This document shows positions 1-10,041 of a DNA stretch of 64,000 nucleotides, piece after piece. The translations under genes and the position numbers were made by a program. Under the pieces are notes generated by a model. It had not been told where the DNA came from and made no database searches. It saw nothing but the letters and a program-made list of their open reading frames with translations. Origin of the DNA: Nissabacter sp. SGAir0207 (GTDB lineage: Bacteria; Pseudomonadota; Gammaproteobacteria; Enterobacterales; Enterobacteriaceae); NCBI RefSeq assembly GCF_005491205.1, contig NZ_CP028035.1, forward strand, positions 2,170,001-2,234,000, in the 5' to 3' direction. Every line of letters starts with the position of its first letter. Position 1 is the first letter of the stretch.

Positions 1-58
1 GATACGCTGGCTGCAACGCCAGCCGACTGAGCAGATCCTGAAGCGCGCCGCCCATTAA
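1..58 (+). CDS. mdtK: C-terminal end of multidrug efflux MATE transporter MdtK (partial)
   Basis: Reading from base 2, eighteen codons run to a TAA at 56-58 and give a tail of the form IRWLQRQP...ILKRAAH. This closely resembles the end of E. coli MdtK as I remember it (MRFLQRLP...ILQRASR), a cation-coupled inner-membrane exporter of the MATE family. In E. coli mdtK also lies just upstream of the valV-valW tRNA genes and pykF, so the context agrees. Only the last residues are in the window; no transmembrane segment can be checked. Confidence 0.7.
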   Translation, partial: IRWLQRQPTEQILKRAAH

Positions 59-67
59 TGCAGCAAT

Positions 68-92
68 GCTCCCGGCGAGGATGGCCGGGAGC
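68..92 (+). terminator. Possible hairpin after mdtK
   Basis: A 9-bp perfect stem (GCTCCCGGC / GCCGGGAGC) lies 10 bases after the mdtK stop. It is followed by GCTGAAAAAAA rather than a T-run on the plus strand, so it is not a canonical intrinsic terminator. It may act as a 3'-end stabiliser or a weak terminator. Confidence 0.35.
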
Positions 93-165
93 GCTGAAAA
101 AAACAGCGGAGTGCGCACTCGCTCGGCAATCACGTGAAATATGGAAGAAAATTGCGTTTTTCCGC

Positions 166-194
166 TTGCCAGCCACCCGCCGCGCCGTTAATAT
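166..194 (+). promoter_or_regulatory. Promoter of the tRNA-Val cluster
   Basis: TTGCCA at 166-171 and TAATAT at 189-194 are separated by 17 bp, a good sigma-70 promoter. The predicted start near 201 is followed by a C-rich stretch (CGTCCCCG), similar to the GC-rich discriminators of stable-RNA promoters. The first tRNA begins at 233. Confidence 0.6.
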
Positions 195-232
195 TCGTCC
201 CCGTTGCCGGCACCGGCAATCAGAAAAACGAT

Positions 233-309
233 GCGTCCGTAGCTCAGTTGGTTAGAGCACCACCTTGACATGGTGGGGGTCGGTGGTTCGAGTCCACTCG
301 GACGCACCA
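233..309 (+). tRNA. tRNA-Val (GAC), copy 1
   Basis: A 77-base cloverleaf with acceptor stem GCGTCCG/CGGACGC, anticodon loop CTTGACA (anticodon GAC, valine), a TTCGAGT T-loop and an encoded 3' CCA. It is identical to copy 2, which begins 27 bases downstream. E. coli has two GAC valine tRNAs (valV, valW) at the corresponding place. Confidence 0.97.
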
Positions 310-336
310 AATTTCTGGCAGGTCTTCTGATGTTGT

Positions 337-413
337 GCGTCCGTAGCTCAGTTGGTTAGAGCACCACCTTGACATGGTGGGGGTCGGTGGTTCGAGTCCA
401 CTCGGACGCACCA
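337..413 (+). tRNA. tRNA-Val (GAC), copy 2
   Basis: Identical in sequence to the first copy, including the encoded CCA end. The 27-base spacer between copies shows no promoter, so the genes are probably one transcript cut into single tRNAs. Confidence 0.97.
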
Positions 414-428
414 AATCAGCTTCCCAAT

Positions 429-505
429 GCGTTCTTAGCTCAGTTGGTTAGAGCACCACCTTGACATGGTGGGGGTCGATGGTTCGAGTCCATTAGAACG
501 CACCA
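429..505 (+). tRNA. tRNA-Val (GAC), copy 3, diverged acceptor and T stems
   Basis: Same D arm, anticodon arm and GAC anticodon as copies 1 and 2. The acceptor stem is GCGTTCT/AGAACGC and the T stem GATGG/CCATT. Every stem change is matched by a compensating change on the other strand, so the cloverleaf is intact and the gene looks functional. CCA is encoded. Confidence 0.96.
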
Positions 506-767
506 TTCTCGTTATCTCTTGTTCTCCCCTTTCCTATTTATCTCCATAAATTCAAACAGTTTACTCCGTTATTCTCTTCTGCGTATCTCTTGCTGCCCTG
601 ACACGCCCCAAGCCATTTTACGCCATTGACGCGACTGTTTTACCCTTGCTCAACAATCTGATCCCCCTTTCCTGACGGGTTGCGCAACTTCTTAAACGCA
701 ACTGCGCTATTTGCGTCACATTCCCTGCACTTTAATTGTTCAGCCTAGGCCTTTTCTGATTTTTGTT
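506..767. other. Intergenic stretch between tRNA cluster and pykF promoter
   Basis: I see no gene, strong hairpin or repeat here. The first 150 bases are pyrimidine-rich. Short open frames in the stretch have no ribosome binding site or recognisable product. Confidence 0.6.
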
Positions 768-796
768 TTGTTTCCCCGTCGCTTACCCTCTATAAT
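768..796 (+). promoter_or_regulatory. pykF promoter
   Basis: TTGTTT (768-773), a 17-bp spacer and a consensus TATAAT (791-796) form a clear sigma-70 promoter. The start near 803 leaves a leader of about 250 bases before pykF. The Cra operator lies just downstream of the start point, a place where a bound repressor blocks transcription. Confidence 0.75.
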
Positions 797-813
797 GCCT
801 GCGTCAATTCAAT

Positions 814-825
814 TGAAAGGTTTCA
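814..825 (+). promoter_or_regulatory. Cra (FruR) operator of pykF
   Basis: The perfect palindrome TGAAAGGTTTCA matches the Cra consensus, roughly TGAAWCGNTTCA. It sits at about +12 to +23 relative to the predicted start. E. coli pykF is a known Cra-repressed gene, so relief by fructose-1-phosphate or fructose bisphosphate is expected here too. Confidence 0.75.
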
Positions 826-1051
826 GCGCCTTGAACTGTCGATACCTATTACAATTATCATCCCGACCCCTGCAACCGGCGTTTGCCCTGCCCGGCGCTG
901 TCCCAACGAACATTTCCACCCTGAACCTGCTGCAATCGCCTACGCTTAACTATGTTTTGCAGCGCCCAACACCACTCAAATTCCGCGCTGGCGGCTCCGC
1001 AGCCAGCCCATTGCACTTTCCAATCCATCACAACTTGTAGAAACCATTGTC

Positions 1052-2464
1052 ATGAAAAAGACCAAAATTGTTTGTACTATCGGCCCGAAAACAGAATCTG
1101 AAGAGATGCTGACCAAGCTGCTGGATGCCGGCATGAACGTAATGCGTCTGAACTTCTCCCACGGCAACTATGAGGAGCATGGCCAGCGCATCAGCAACCT
1201 GCGCGCTGTCATGGAAAAGAGCGGCAAGAAGGCAGCCATCCTGCTGGATACCAAGGGCCCGGAGATCCGCACCATGAAACTGGAGGGCGGCAAAGACGCC
1301 TCTCTGGTGGCGGGTCAGACCTTCACTTTCACCACCGATCAGGGCGTGATTGGCAACCATGAGCGCGTCGCCGTGACCTACTCCGGTTTTGCCTCTGACC
1401 TGAAAATCGGCAACACCGTGCTGGTGGACGATGGCCTGATCGGCATGGAAGTGGTCGAGGTTACCGAATCTGAGGTGATCTGTAAGGTGCTGAACAACGG
1501 CGACCTGGGCGAGAACAAAGGCGTGAACCTGCCGGGCGTCTCCATCCAGCTGCCAGCACTGGCGGAAAAAGACAAACGCGACCTGATTTTTGGTTGCGAG
1601 CAGGGCGTCGACTTCGTCGCGGCCTCATTTATCCGCAAACGCTCTGACGTCCTCGAGATCCGTGAGCACCTGAAAGCCCACGGCGGCGAGCACATCCAGA
1701 TCATCTCCAAAATCGAGAACCAGGAAGGCCTGAACAACTTCGACGAGATCCTGGAAGCCTCTGACGGCATCATGGTTGCCCGTGGCGACCTGGGCGTGGA
1801 GATCCCGGTGGAAGAGGTGATCTTCGCCCAGAAGATGATGATTGAGAAGTGCAACCGCGCACGTAAAGTGGTCATCACCGCGACCCAGATGCTGGACTCC
1901 ATGATCAAAAACCCGCGTCCGACCCGTGCGGAAGCAGGCGACGTGGCAAACGCCATCATCGATGGCACCGATGCGGTGATGCTCTCCGGCGAAAGCGCCA
2001 AGGGCAAGTACCCGCTGGAAGCCGTGACCATCATGGCAACCATCTGTGAGCGTACTGACCGTGTGATGCAGAGCCGCATCGACGTGCTGAATGACAGCCG
2101 CAAGCTGCGCATCACTGAAGCGGTCTGCCGCGGTGCGGTAGAGACAGCTGAAAAGCTGGATGCCCCGTTGATCGTGGTTGCTACCAGCGGCGGCAAGTCC
2201 GCCAAAGCCGTGCGTAAGTACTTCCCGCATGCCACCATTCTGGCACTGACCACCAATGAAACCACGGCTCGTCAGCTGATCCTGACCAAGGGCGTGATCA
2301 CCCGTATCGTGAAAGAGATTGCCTCAACCGACGACTTCTACCGTATTGGTAAGGAAGCGGCGCTGGAGAGCGGCCTGGCACAGAAAGGGGATGTCGTGGT
2401 CATGGTCTCTGGCGCACTGGTGCCGAGCGGCACCACCAACACTGCGTCGGTACACGTGCTGTAA
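1052..2464 (+). CDS. pykF: Pyruvate kinase I
   Basis: Converts phosphoenolpyruvate and ADP to pyruvate and ATP, the last step of glycolysis, in the cytoplasm. The 470-residue product has the length of E. coli PykF. It opens with [12 protein letters not shown], has the substrate-loop motif RLNFSHG near residue 32, the catalytic region ISKIENQEG, and the metal-binding [12 protein letters not shown] near 243-254. The TATQMLDSM motif follows. The C-terminal third is the effector domain that binds fructose 1,6-bisphosphate in this isoenzyme. It is monocistronic, with a Cra-controlled promoter and a strong terminator. The opposing enzyme PpsA is encoded 14 kb downstream. Confidence 0.98.
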   Translation: MKKTKIVCTIGPKTESEEMLTKLLDAGMNVMRLNFSHGNYEEHGQRISNLRAVMEKSGKKAAILLDTKGPEIRTMKLEGGKDASLVAGQTFTFTTDQGVIGNHERVAVTYSGFASDLKIGNTVLVDDGLIGMEVVEVTESEVICKVLNNGDLGENKGVNLPGVSIQLPALAEKDKRDLIFGCEQGVDFVAASFIRKRSDVLEIREHLKAHGGEHIQIISKIENQEGLNNFDEILEASDGIMVARGDLGVEIPVEEVIFAQKMMIEKCNRARKVVITATQMLDSMIKNPRPTRAEAGDVANAIIDGTDAVMLSGESAKGKYPLEAVTIMATICERTDRVMQSRIDVLNDSRKLRITEAVCRGAVETAEKLDAPLIVVATSGGKSAKAVRKYFPHATILALTTNETTARQLILTKGVITRIVKEIASTDDFYRIGKEAALESGLAQKGDVVVMVSGALVPSGTTNTASVHVL

Positions 2465-2492
2465 TTTCGAACACGTTATTTCATCCTGCCAA

Positions 2493-2519
2493 AACGCCGC
2501 TTTCATGCGGCGTTTTTTT
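2493..2519 (+). terminator. pykF terminator
   Basis: An 8-bp stem AACGCCGC/GCGGCGTT with a 6-base loop is followed directly by seven T residues, 28 bases after the pykF stop. This is a canonical intrinsic terminator. Confidence 0.92.
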
Positions 2520-2689
2520 CATCATTCGCACGCCGATTTTCAGAATTTCGCTATTTTTTTAGCTGCTGAATAATTGAGACGGTTCCCATAGAAGCAGCAT
2601 GTTTTCGCTGGTTTTTTTAACTTTTAAGTCAAATAAGATGCTTCTTTGAGCGAACGATCAAAATAAAGTGCTTCAGCCCCAAAAATTTA

Positions 2690-2720
2690 TTCTCAACTCA
2701 AAAAACTTTGTGTAATACTT
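2690..2720 (+). promoter_or_regulatory. lpp promoter
   Basis: The segment ending AAAAACTTTGTGTAATACTT is nearly base-for-base the E. coli lpp promoter as I remember it, with -10 TAATAC at 2713-2718. The upstream stretch is AT-rich, as expected for this very strong promoter. The leader through GAGGGTATTTATA before the ATG is equally conserved. Confidence 0.8.
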
Positions 2721-2751
2721 GTAACGCTACATGGAGATTAACTCAATCTAG

Positions 2752-3000
<249 letters not shown>

Positions 3001-3017
3001 TCGAGCTAGGTTAACGA

Positions 3018-3048
3018 AAATGGCGCACCCGGTGCGCCATTTTTTTTG
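3018..3048 (+). terminator. lpp terminator
   Basis: A GC-rich perfect inverted repeat, AAATGGCGCACC/GGTGCGCCATTT, runs into eight T residues just after the lpp stop. It is a strong intrinsic terminator and may also serve the converging ldtE transcript. Confidence 0.92.
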
Positions 3049-3097
3049 CCCCTTCCCTGCCCTCTTTATCTACCCGCGCGCCTCCCTGCGCACTCGC

Positions 3098-4114
3098 TTA
3101 CTGTACGCTCTCCGGCGTCGTCAGGTCAGTCACCGGCGATTGATGCGCTGCACTCTGCGGCATCGGCAACTCTGGCACCACCGCATCCACGGGCATCCCA
3201 TTATTCACCAATACCGGCATACCCGAACGCCGCGCAATCACCTGTTCCACCACTTGGGCATCCGTTGAGGGATCATGGATAAAGGTCTTCACCGCCTTGA
3301 CGGGCACAATCGGCATGGTTTGCGGATCGTCTGCGTCAGTGCGTGACAGGGGCTGGTGCACCTCCATATAGCGCTTGCCGTCCGGCTCTACCGCGAATTT
3401 GATCGGTTGGTTGATGACCTGCACGCGCGTCCCTTTGGGTACGCTGTTGAACAGCGCCTCAATGTCATCCGCCCGCAACCGGATACAGCCGGAACTGACG
3501 CGCATCCCAATGCCGAAATTGGCGTTGGTGCCGTGGATCAGGTAGACGCCGCCCCCGGACGCCAGACGCAGCGCAAACAGCCCCATCGGGTTATCTGGCC
3601 CGGCAGGCACCACCGCTGGCAAGGTGACGCCCTGTGCCAGGTAGTGCTTGCGGATATTGGCAGTGGGTGTCCAGGTGGGATTGGGCACCTTCTGGATCAC
3701 CGACGTCACCATCGTCGGCGTATTGCGTCCCAGCTGGCCAATGCCTATCGGGTAGACCACCACGCGATTTTCCCCTTTCGGGTAGTAGTAGAGGCGCAGC
3801 TCAGCGAGATTGATGACGATGCCTTCGCGGGGCGTATCAGGCAGCAGCATCTGGGTGGGGATGGTCAGCACCGAGCCGGGGGTAGGCAGCCAGGGGTCGG
3901 TGCCGGGGTTGGCCTCCAGCATCGCCAGCAGGCCAATCTTGAACTCGGCGGCGATGGTCTCCAGCGAGTGGCCATCATTGGGTACGGTGTAGGTAATGTT
4001 CTCGCCAATCAACCGGCTGTTATCCGGTGGCAGAGGGTAATCGGTGGCTTTGGCAAGGGTACAGGCCAACAGCCAGAGGGTGGTGCCGAGGAGTAGTGAG
4101 GTCACTCTATTCAT
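3098..4114 (-). CDS. ldtE: L,D-transpeptidase (LdtE/YnhG type)
   Basis: A 338-residue periplasmic enzyme of the YkuD family. It starts with an export signal (MNRVTSLLLGTTLWLLACTL). A LysM-like wall-binding segment, from about residue 40 to 90, includes GHSLETIAAEFKIGLLAMLEANP. The YkuD catalytic domain follows, with HGTNANFGIG...SSGCIRLR holding the His and the nucleophilic Cys. In E. coli the neighbour of lpp is LdtE (YnhG), which forms 3-3 peptide cross-links; the paralogues LdtA/B/C attach Lpp. Assignment to LdtE rests on length and position next to lpp. AAGGAT precedes the ATG. It follows the suf operon on the same strand, with 105 bases and a hairpin between. Confidence 0.9.
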   Translation of the reverse strand: MNRVTSLLLGTTLWLLACTLAKATDYPLPPDNSRLIGENITYTVPNDGHSLETIAAEFKIGLLAMLEANPGTDPWLPTPGSVLTIPTQMLLPDTPREGIVINLAELRLYYYPKGENRVVVYPIGIGQLGRNTPTMVTSVIQKVPNPTWTPTANIRKHYLAQGVTLPAVVPAGPDNPMGLFALRLASGGGVYLIHGTNANFGIGMRVSSGCIRLRADDIEALFNSVPKGTRVQVINQPIKFAVEPDGKRYMEVHQPLSRTDADDPQTMPIVPVKAVKTFIHDPSTDAQVVEQVIARRSGMPVLVNNGMPVDAVVPELPMPQSAAHQSPVTDLTTPESVQ

Positions 4115-4192
4115 GCCTGTATCCTTATTACGTCACACAAAGGGTTGGGTGGCGGTTCCTGGCGCCCTGGGAGGGGCAAGGTCAAAGATACA

Positions 4193-4211
4193 GCCGCGCA
4201 GGGCGCGCGGC
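4193..4211 (-). terminator. Possible suf operon terminator
   Basis: A 7-bp stem GCCGCGC/GCGCGGC with a 5-base loop lies just beyond the sufE stop. The following TGTATCTTTG is only weakly T-rich, so termination may be partial and some transcripts may reach ldtE. Confidence 0.4.
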
Positions 4212-4219
4212 AACAGGTT

Positions 4220-4633
4220 CTAGCTCAGCTCTGCGGCGTTGGCACGGATGGCGCGGATCATCGCCTCCAGCCCTTGTGAGCGGGAAGGCGTCAGGTGCTG
4301 GCTCAACTCCAGCTCGGCAAAGAAGGGGCGGACGTCCAGCGCGACAATCTCTTCTGGCGTCATATTGCCATAAAGAATGAAGACAATGGTCAGCAGCCCC
4401 TTGACGATCGCGGCATCGCTATCGCCCTGGAAAACCACCCGGCCATCCACCTGCTCCATCGCAATCCACACCTGGCTCTGGCAGCCAGAGATGCGGTAGC
4501 GGTCCTGACGCAGTTCATCGCTGAGCGCCGGCAATTTGGCCCCCAGCTCGATGACATACAGGTACTTCTCTTCCCAATTTGCGCAACGGGAGAAGTTGCG
4601 CAGCAATTTCTGTTTATCTGGCAGCGTCGCCAT
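4220..4633 (-). CDS. sufE: Cysteine desulfuration protein SufE
   Basis: Accepts the persulfide sulfur from SufS and passes it to the SufBCD scaffold. About 137 residues, with the acceptor Cys in [10 protein letters not shown] near residue 50 and the conserved C-terminal [18 protein letters not shown]. An ATG three codons upstream (4642) is also open. The chosen start MATLPDK matches E. coli SufE and has AGGATGG at a good distance. It is the last gene of the suf operon, 36 bases after sufS. Confidence 0.95.
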   Translation of the reverse strand: MATLPDKQKLLRNFSRCANWEEKYLYVIELGAKLPALSDELRQDRYRISGCQSQVWIAMEQVDGRVVFQGDSDAAIVKGLLTIVFILYGNMTPEEIVALDVRPFFAELELSQHLTPSRSQGLEAMIRAIRANAAELS

Positions 4634-4669
4634 AAAGCCCATCCTGCTCCAGTGATTAAAGGCTGCGGG

Positions 4670-5890
4670 TCAGCCCAGCAGCCGGTGGATGCGCTGTAGA
4701 CCAGCGACTAAACGATCAACCTCTTCGCGGGTATTGTACATCGCCAGCGAGGCACGGCACATCGCCGGCACCTGGTAGTAGGCCATCAGCGGCATGGCGC
4801 AGTGGTGGCCGGTACGGATGGCGATGCCGTACTGATCGAGGAAACTGCCGACGTCATAGGCGTGGTGCTTGCCCAGATTGAACGGGATCACCCCGGTGCG
4901 GGTGGCAGGGCCATACAACGTGATGTCCGGCACCTGTGCCATCGCTTCCAGCGCGTAGCTCATCAGGGAGGTTTCATACTGATGAATGGCATCCAGACCC
5001 ACCGACTCCACATAGTCGATGGCGGCGCCCAGCCCCATCATGCCAGCCGTATTGGGCGAACCGGCCTCAAAGCGCCACGGTGCGGCCACAAAAGTGGTGC
5101 CCTCGGTGAAGCTCACTTCGCGGATCATCGACCCGCCCCCTTCCCACGGCGGCATCTGCTCCAGCAGATCGGCCTTGCCGTAGAGGATGCCAATGCCCGA
5201 CGGCCCATACAGCTTGTGGCCAGAGAAGACATAGAAGTCGCAATCCAGCGCCTGTACGTCCACTTTCTGGTGCATCACGGCCTGAGCACCATCCACCAGC
5301 ACCTTCAGGCCCGCGGCCTTGGCTTGCGGGATGATCTGCTCCAGTGGGTTGATGGTGCCCAGCACGTTGGAGACCTGGGTCAGCGCCAGCAGCTTGGTCT
5401 GCGGCGTGATCAGCTGCTCCAGCATTCCCGGTTGCAGTTCACCTTCCGGGGTAATGGGCCAGACGTCAATGTGCAGGGAGCGCGCCTTTGCCAGCATCTG
5501 CCACGGCACGATGTTGGCGTGGTGCTCCATCTCGCTGATGATGATGCGATCGCCCGGTTGCAGGAAGGCATTGCCAAAGCTGTTGGCCACCAGATTGATG
5601 CCTTCGGTGGTGCCTTTGACAAAGACAATCTCCTCGGGAGTGGCGGCGTTGATGAAACGCGCCACCTGGGCGCGCACGCCCTCCATCTGCTCGGTGGCTT
5701 CGGCGCTCAGCGTATGGATGCCGCGGTGAACCGCGGCATAGCCATGACGATAGAACTCCGCCTCACGGGCAATGACCTGCTCCGGCTTCTGGGCGCTGGC
5801 GGCGCTGTCGAGGTAGGCCAGCGGCTGGCCATTCACCTCACGCGCCAGCAGCGGGAAATCCTGCCGGATCCGTTCAATCGGATAACTCAT
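4670..5890 (-). CDS. sufS: Cysteine desulfurase SufS
   Basis: A PLP-dependent class II cysteine desulfurase that releases sulfur from cysteine as an enzyme persulfide for Fe-S cluster assembly. At 406 residues it is the same length as E. coli SufS. The PLP lysine lies in [13 protein letters not shown]. The catalytic Cys (364 by E. coli numbering) lies in [11 protein letters not shown]. Earlier motifs include [11 protein letters not shown] and VDGAQAV. Its start codon overlaps the sufD stop (ATGA), so the two are translationally coupled. Its partner SufE follows. It may also act as a selenocysteine lyase, as known for the family. Confidence 0.97.
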   Translation of the reverse strand: MSYPIERIRQDFPLLAREVNGQPLAYLDSAASAQKPEQVIAREAEFYRHGYAAVHRGIHTLSAEATEQMEGVRAQVARFINAATPEEIVFVKGTTEGINLVANSFGNAFLQPGDRIIISEMEHHANIVPWQMLAKARSLHIDVWPITPEGELQPGMLEQLITPQTKLLALTQVSNVLGTINPLEQIIPQAKAAGLKVLVDGAQAVMHQKVDVQALDCDFYVFSGHKLYGPSGIGILYGKADLLEQMPPWEGGGSMIREVSFTEGTTFVAAPWRFEAGSPNTAGMMGLGAAIDYVESVGLDAIHQYETSLMSYALEAMAQVPDITLYGPATRTGVIPFNLGKHHAYDVGSFLDQYGIAIRTGHHCAMPLMAYYQVPAMCRASLAMYNTREEVDRLVAGLQRIHRLLG

Positions 5891-7191
5891 CGCTGTCCTC
5901 CACGCAGGCGGCCGGCGATACGGGTCAGAACCGTTTCGCGCAGCGCCTCGTCCTCCAGCGCCTCTGTCAGTTCAGCGGCAAAGGCAAAGATAATCATCTC
6001 CTGCGCCGCGTCGCCGGCAATGCCGCGCGAGCGCAGGTAGAAGAGCTGCTCATCGTCGATGCGGCCGACAGTCGCGCCGTGGCTGCACTTGACGTCATCC
6101 GCGTAGATCTCCAGCTGCGGCTTGGTGTCCACTTCCGCCTGCTTGCTCAACAACAGATTGTTGTTGGTCATCTGGCCGTCAGTTTTCAGCGCGTGCTGTG
6201 CCACCTTGATCATGCCGTTGAATACTGCCTTGGCGCGATCGTGGACAATCACCTTGTGCATCTGGCGGCTCTGGCAGTAGCCCTGATTGTGCTCCAGATA
6301 GGTGCGGGTGTCGCAGATTTCGTCATCCACCGGCAGGATCAGGCTGTTGATGCTCAGGTTGCTGTTCTCACCGTTCAGCTGCGCGCTGGTGTTGTGGCGG
6401 CAGAGGCCAGCACCCAACAGGAAGCTGTGGCTGCTCACCTGCGCGTCACGGCCCACCACCAGATCGTTGTGCGCCAGGTGGTAGCTGCTCTGGCTCTCAA
6501 ACGCCAGTTTGACGTGGCGCAGCACCGCGTTGTCACCCACTTCCGCTGTCAGGCGCGCGCCGGTAAAGTGGCCGTGCTCATCCAGGCTGATGTAGTGCTC
6601 AATCACCTCGGCCTCAGCGCCACGGCCAATTTCCAGGTGGTAGCGGTGATGGACGGTATTGATCTCGCTCTGCTGTGCACGTCCGCTGGAGATGTGCAGC
6701 AGGTAGAGCGGCTTCTCCGCCTGCTGGCCCGCCGCCAGACGGATCAGGCGTGGCTGGTGCGCCAGACTTTCGGTCAGGTGCAGGAACACCTCGGACTGTA
6801 CCGGGGCTGGCAGCGCGGTGTGCATTGACGGCGTCAAGGTTTCCACCACAAAGCGGCCGGTCTCGCTGTCGCTCAGCTCGGCATTGAACTCGCCATCCAC
6901 AAACACCAGACGGTAGGCGTCAATCGGCAGTGCCTGTTGGTCGCAGTCAGCGCGGCTGAGGCTCTGGCTCTCCGGCGCGAAGAACTGCTTGCCCAGTAGC
7001 GGGGAAACCGGGGTGTATTTCCAGTTTTCCATCTTCGGGTGCGGGAACCCGAGGCGCATTACCTGCTGCCAATGAGTATGGGCGTGGGCGGAGTGCTCGC
7101 CGCCGCGGCTCTCAAACAGCCGGTAAAGTTGCTGCATGGCACGTGGGCTACCGGCCTGGGGTGCATCACTCTTGCTCGGTAAGCCAGCCAT
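5887..7191 (-). CDS. sufD: Fe-S cluster assembly scaffold subunit SufD
   Basis: A 434-residue paralogue of SufB and part of the SufBC2D scaffold, thought to help iron entry. It opens [10 protein letters not shown], like the E. coli protein. The parallel beta-helix core includes [16 protein letters not shown], and the C-terminal block [20 protein letters not shown] carries the conserved His of the family. The start lies inside sufC (26-base overlap) and the stop overlaps the sufS start, typical of a coupled operon. Confidence 0.96.
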   Translation of the reverse strand: MAGLPSKSDAPQAGSPRAMQQLYRLFESRGGEHSAHAHTHWQQVMRLGFPHPKMENWKYTPVSPLLGKQFFAPESQSLSRADCDQQALPIDAYRLVFVDGEFNAELSDSETGRFVVETLTPSMHTALPAPVQSEVFLHLTESLAHQPRLIRLAAGQQAEKPLYLLHISSGRAQQSEINTVHHRYHLEIGRGAEAEVIEHYISLDEHGHFTGARLTAEVGDNAVLRHVKLAFESQSSYHLAHNDLVVGRDAQVSSHSFLLGAGLCRHNTSAQLNGENSNLSINSLILPVDDEICDTRTYLEHNQGYCQSRQMHKVIVHDRAKAVFNGMIKVAQHALKTDGQMTNNNLLLSKQAEVDTKPQLEIYADDVKCSHGATVGRIDDEQLFYLRSRGIAGDAAQEMIIFAFAAELTEALEDEALRETVLTRIAGRLRGGQR

Positions 7192-7912
7192 AACCCTGCT
7201 CCTCTAACTGTTTGACCAAGGTAAAGTCGCCAGACTTCACGATACGCCCCTGGTAAAGCACATGGACGTAGTCCGGCTTGATGTAGTCCAGGATGCGCTG
7301 GTAGTGGGTCACGATCACAAAGGAGCGTTTGCCGTCGCGCAGCGCGTTGACGCCGTTGGAGACGATCTTCAGCGCATCAATGTCCAGACCAGAGTCGGTC
7401 TCATCGAGGATGCACAGGGAAGGCTCCAGTGCCGCCATCTGCAGGATGTCATTACGCTTCTTCTCACCACCGGAGAAGCCCACGTTCACGGAACGGGTCA
7501 GCAGGTCAGACGGCATCTTCAGCAGTTCAATCTTCTCTTCGATGAAGTCCGCGAAGTCAAAGCGATCCAGCGGCTCCTGCTCACGGTATTTGCGCACCGC
7601 GTTCACCGCGGTTTGCAGGAAGAACTGGTTGCTGACGCCCGGGATCTCAACCGGGTACTGGAAGGCCATGAAGACGCCCTCGCCAGCGCGCTCCTCAGGG
7701 TCCAGCTCCAGCAGGTCTTTGCCGCGGAACAGGACGTCGCCGTCGGTCACTTCATACTCTTCGCGGCCCGCCAGCGTGGCGGAGAGCGTACTTTTGCCGG
7801 AGCCGTTTGGCCCCATGATGGCGTGAACTTCGCCCGGCTTGACCTCCAGGTTGATGCCCTTGAGGATCTCCTTGTCTTCGACGCTCACCTTCAAATCTTT
7901 AATGCTTAACAT
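7166..7912 (-). CDS. sufC: Fe-S cluster assembly ATPase SufC
   Basis: A soluble ABC-type ATPase of 248 residues that drives conformational change of SufB-SufD during cluster building. Walker A is GPNGSGKSTLS near residue 34. The signature region NVGFSGGEKKRNDILQMA is followed by Walker B CILDETDSGLD and the H-loop VIVTHYQRIL. Unlike transporter ATPases it has no membrane partner in the operon. The gene is 83 bases downstream of sufB. Confidence 0.97.
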   Translation of the reverse strand: MLSIKDLKVSVEDKEILKGINLEVKPGEVHAIMGPNGSGKSTLSATLAGREEYEVTDGDVLFRGKDLLELDPEERAGEGVFMAFQYPVEIPGVSNQFFLQTAVNAVRKYREQEPLDRFDFADFIEEKIELLKMPSDLLTRSVNVGFSGGEKKRNDILQMAALEPSLCILDETDSGLDIDALKIVSNGVNALRDGKRSFVIVTHYQRILDYIKPDYVHVLYQGRIVKSGDFTLVKQLEEQGYGWLTEQE

Positions 7913-7995
7913 GTCTGTCCTTTAGCGCGCCTGCGCCCTGTTCAGCGTGGACCTGCACGCCTTTACTTGACTCAAAATTCGTTCTTAACGCCGGC

Positions 7996-9522
7996 TTAGC
8001 CGACGCTGTGTTCCAGACTGATGGCCAGCAGTTTTTGTGCCTCAACGGCAAACTCCAGCGGCAGCTCGGAAAAGACGTCCTTACAGAAACCATTCACGAT
8101 CATGGAGATCGCGTCATCTTCGCTGATCCCGCGTTGCAGGCAGTAGAAGAGCTGGTCATCACCAATTTTCGAGGTGGTGGCCTCATGCTCCAGCTGTGCG
8201 CTGTTGTTGCGCACTTCCACATACGGGAAGGTGTGCGCCGCGCTGTCCGGGCCAATCAGCATCGAGTCGCACTGGGTAAAGTTACGGGCATTTTCTGCGC
8301 CCGGTAGCACTTTCACCAAGCCGCGGTAGCTGTTCTGGCTGTGGCCAGCGGAGATACCTTTCGAGATGATGGTGGACTTGGTGTTCTTACCAATGTGGAT
8401 CATCTTGGTGCCGGTATCGGCCTGCTGCTTGCCGCTGGTGAGTGCCACGGAGAAGAATTCACCGATGGAGTTGTCACCCTTCAGGATCACGCTCGGGTAC
8501 TTCCAGGTGATGGCGGAACCGGTTTCTGACTGGGTCCAGGACATCTTGGAACCCTGGCCTTCGCACAGCGCACGCTTGGTCACGAAGTTCAGGATGCCGC
8601 CGGTGCTCTCTTTGCTGCCGGAGAACCAGTTCTGGACGGTCGAATATTTCACTTCCGCGTTTTTGTGCAGGATCACTTCCACCACCGCCGCGTGCAGCTG
8701 GTAGGTGTCACGCACCGGTGCCGAGCAGCCCTCGATGTAGCTGACGTAGCTGTCTTCGTCGGCAATCAGGATGGTGCGCTCGAACTGGCCGGTTTTCGCC
8801 GCGTTGATGCGGAAATAGGTGGAAAGCTCCATCGGGCAGCGCACGCCTTTCGGCACGTAGACGAAGGTGCCGTCAGAGGCCACCGCCGCGTTCAGCGCTG
8901 CGAAGAAGTTGTCCTGCGCCGGCACCACGGTACCGAGGTACTTGCGCACCAGCTCCGGGTGCTCCTGGATCGCTTCGCCGAAGGAGCAGAAGATCACGCC
9001 CTGCTCGGCCAGCTTGCCACGGTAGGTGGTCGCCACGGAGACGGAGTCAAAGATCGCATCGACCGCCACTTCCGCGCCTTCACGTACCGGCACGCCAAGC
9101 TGGTTGAACGCCTCTTCCACCTCTGCGGTCAGGTAGTTTTTGTGGGTCTCCAGCGCCGGGACACCGAGCGCTTCCGCCGCCGTGGGCTGCTGGGTGGCGC
9201 CGGGCTGGGAGCCACAGGCATCATCGCAACTGCCACAGGAGGGGGCGGAGTAGTAGCTGTAGTCCTGGTAGTCGAGCGGCTTATAGTAGGCTTTCAACCA
9301 ATGCGGCTCTTCCATTTTCGTCCAGGCGTGGTAGGCCTGCAGGCGGAATTCCAGCATCCACTCAGGTTCATTGCGCTTGGCGGAGATGGCACGCACCACA
9401 TCCTCATTGATCCCTGACGCCAGCTCATCGGTGGCGAGCTGGGTGAAGAAACCTTCCTTGTATTTGCCCTCACCGACCCAAGCCTGTACGTTCTCAGGAA
9501 TTTCTACATTGCTTCGTGTCAT
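7996..9522 (-). CDS. sufB: Fe-S cluster assembly scaffold subunit SufB
   Basis: The core subunit on which clusters form. It shows the N-terminal cysteine cluster [31 protein letters not shown], the sulfur-path region near [13 protein letters not shown] and the C-terminal [20 protein letters not shown]. From the ATG at 9522 the product has 508 residues, about 13 more than E. coli SufB as I recall it. The extra residues lie around EAL(G)[11 protein letters not shown], between the cysteine cluster and the core. A GTG at 9534, directly after the sufA stop, is an alternative start. No clear ribosome binding site is seen for either, so coupling to sufA is likely. Confidence 0.95.
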   Translation of the reverse strand: MTRSNVEIPENVQAWVGEGKYKEGFFTQLATDELASGINEDVVRAISAKRNEPEWMLEFRLQAYHAWTKMEEPHWLKAYYKPLDYQDYSYYSAPSCGSCDDACGSQPGATQQPTAAEALGVPALETHKNYLTAEVEEAFNQLGVPVREGAEVAVDAIFDSVSVATTYRGKLAEQGVIFCSFGEAIQEHPELVRKYLGTVVPAQDNFFAALNAAVASDGTFVYVPKGVRCPMELSTYFRINAAKTGQFERTILIADEDSYVSYIEGCSAPVRDTYQLHAAVVEVILHKNAEVKYSTVQNWFSGSKESTGGILNFVTKRALCEGQGSKMSWTQSETGSAITWKYPSVILKGDNSIGEFFSVALTSGKQQADTGTKMIHIGKNTKSTIISKGISAGHSQNSYRGLVKVLPGAENARNFTQCDSMLIGPDSAAHTFPYVEVRNNSAQLEHEATTSKIGDDQLFYCLQRGISEDDAISMIVNGFCKDVFSELPLEFAVEAQKLLAISLEHSVG

Positions 9523-9534
9523 GTTGGAGTTCAC

Positions 9535-9924
9535 TTAAACGCCAAAGCTCTCACCACACCCGCAGGCATGTTGAGCTTTAGGATTGTTAAATTTAAAAAT
9601 CTGATTCAGCCCTTCGCGGACAAAATCGACCTCAGTACCGTCGATAAACGGCATGGCTTTCAGCGGAACATAGAGCCGCGCCCCATCCAGCTCAAACACC
9701 AGATCGTCATCAGCCGGGTTTTTGGTCAGGTCGAGGACGTAACCAAAGCCCGCACAGCCGGACTGCTTCACGGCCAGTTGTAGCCCCTTGATCTCAGGGT
9801 CTTGCTCAACCAGCTTCTTGATCTGCTGGGCAGCCGTCTCGGTTAATGTCAGTCCCTGCCAGATGTTCTCTTCCAGCGAGAAAGTGCCGACATTCTCTTT
9901 TGGCAACGTATTCTCTGTCTGCAT
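9535..9924 (-). CDS. sufA: Fe-S cluster carrier SufA
   Basis: An A-type carrier protein that takes clusters from SufBCD to target proteins. The three conserved cysteines are in KQSGCAGFGY and HACGCGESFGV. The ATG at 9924 (MQTENTLPKEN) is preseded by GAGGTGG at an ideal distance and gives 129 residues. A start 12 codons upstream is open but unlike the family. It is the first gene of sufABCDSE. In E. coli the operon is induced by OxyR and IscR and repressed by Fur under oxidative stress or iron starvation. Confidence 0.95.
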   Translation of the reverse strand: MQTENTLPKENVGTFSLEENIWQGLTLTETAAQQIKKLVEQDPEIKGLQLAVKQSGCAGFGYVLDLTKNPADDDLVFELDGARLYVPLKAMPFIDGTEVDFVREGLNQIFKFNNPKAQHACGCGESFGV

Positions 9925-10012
9925 GGTAACCACCTCATAATGAGCAATAATTGTGCGCACCGGCCTGTTTCGTTGACAAAACCCGCATGACGCCCAATCT
10001 GTTCTTACCTAA

Positions 10013-10018
10013 ATTATA
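10013..10018 (-). promoter_or_regulatory. Likely suf operon -10 box
   Basis: On the minus strand a consensus TATAAT lies about 90 bases before the sufA start. No good -35 hexamer is present at 16-18 bp, consistent with an activator-dependent promoter. I could not identify OxyR, IscR or IHF sites with confidence. Confidence 0.45.
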
Positions 10019-10041
10019 GTGTATCGGCACTGACCAGTTGA

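Noticed and set aside
4802-6040. 412-codon plus-strand frame across sufS and sufD
   Set aside because: Shadow of two conserved suf genes.
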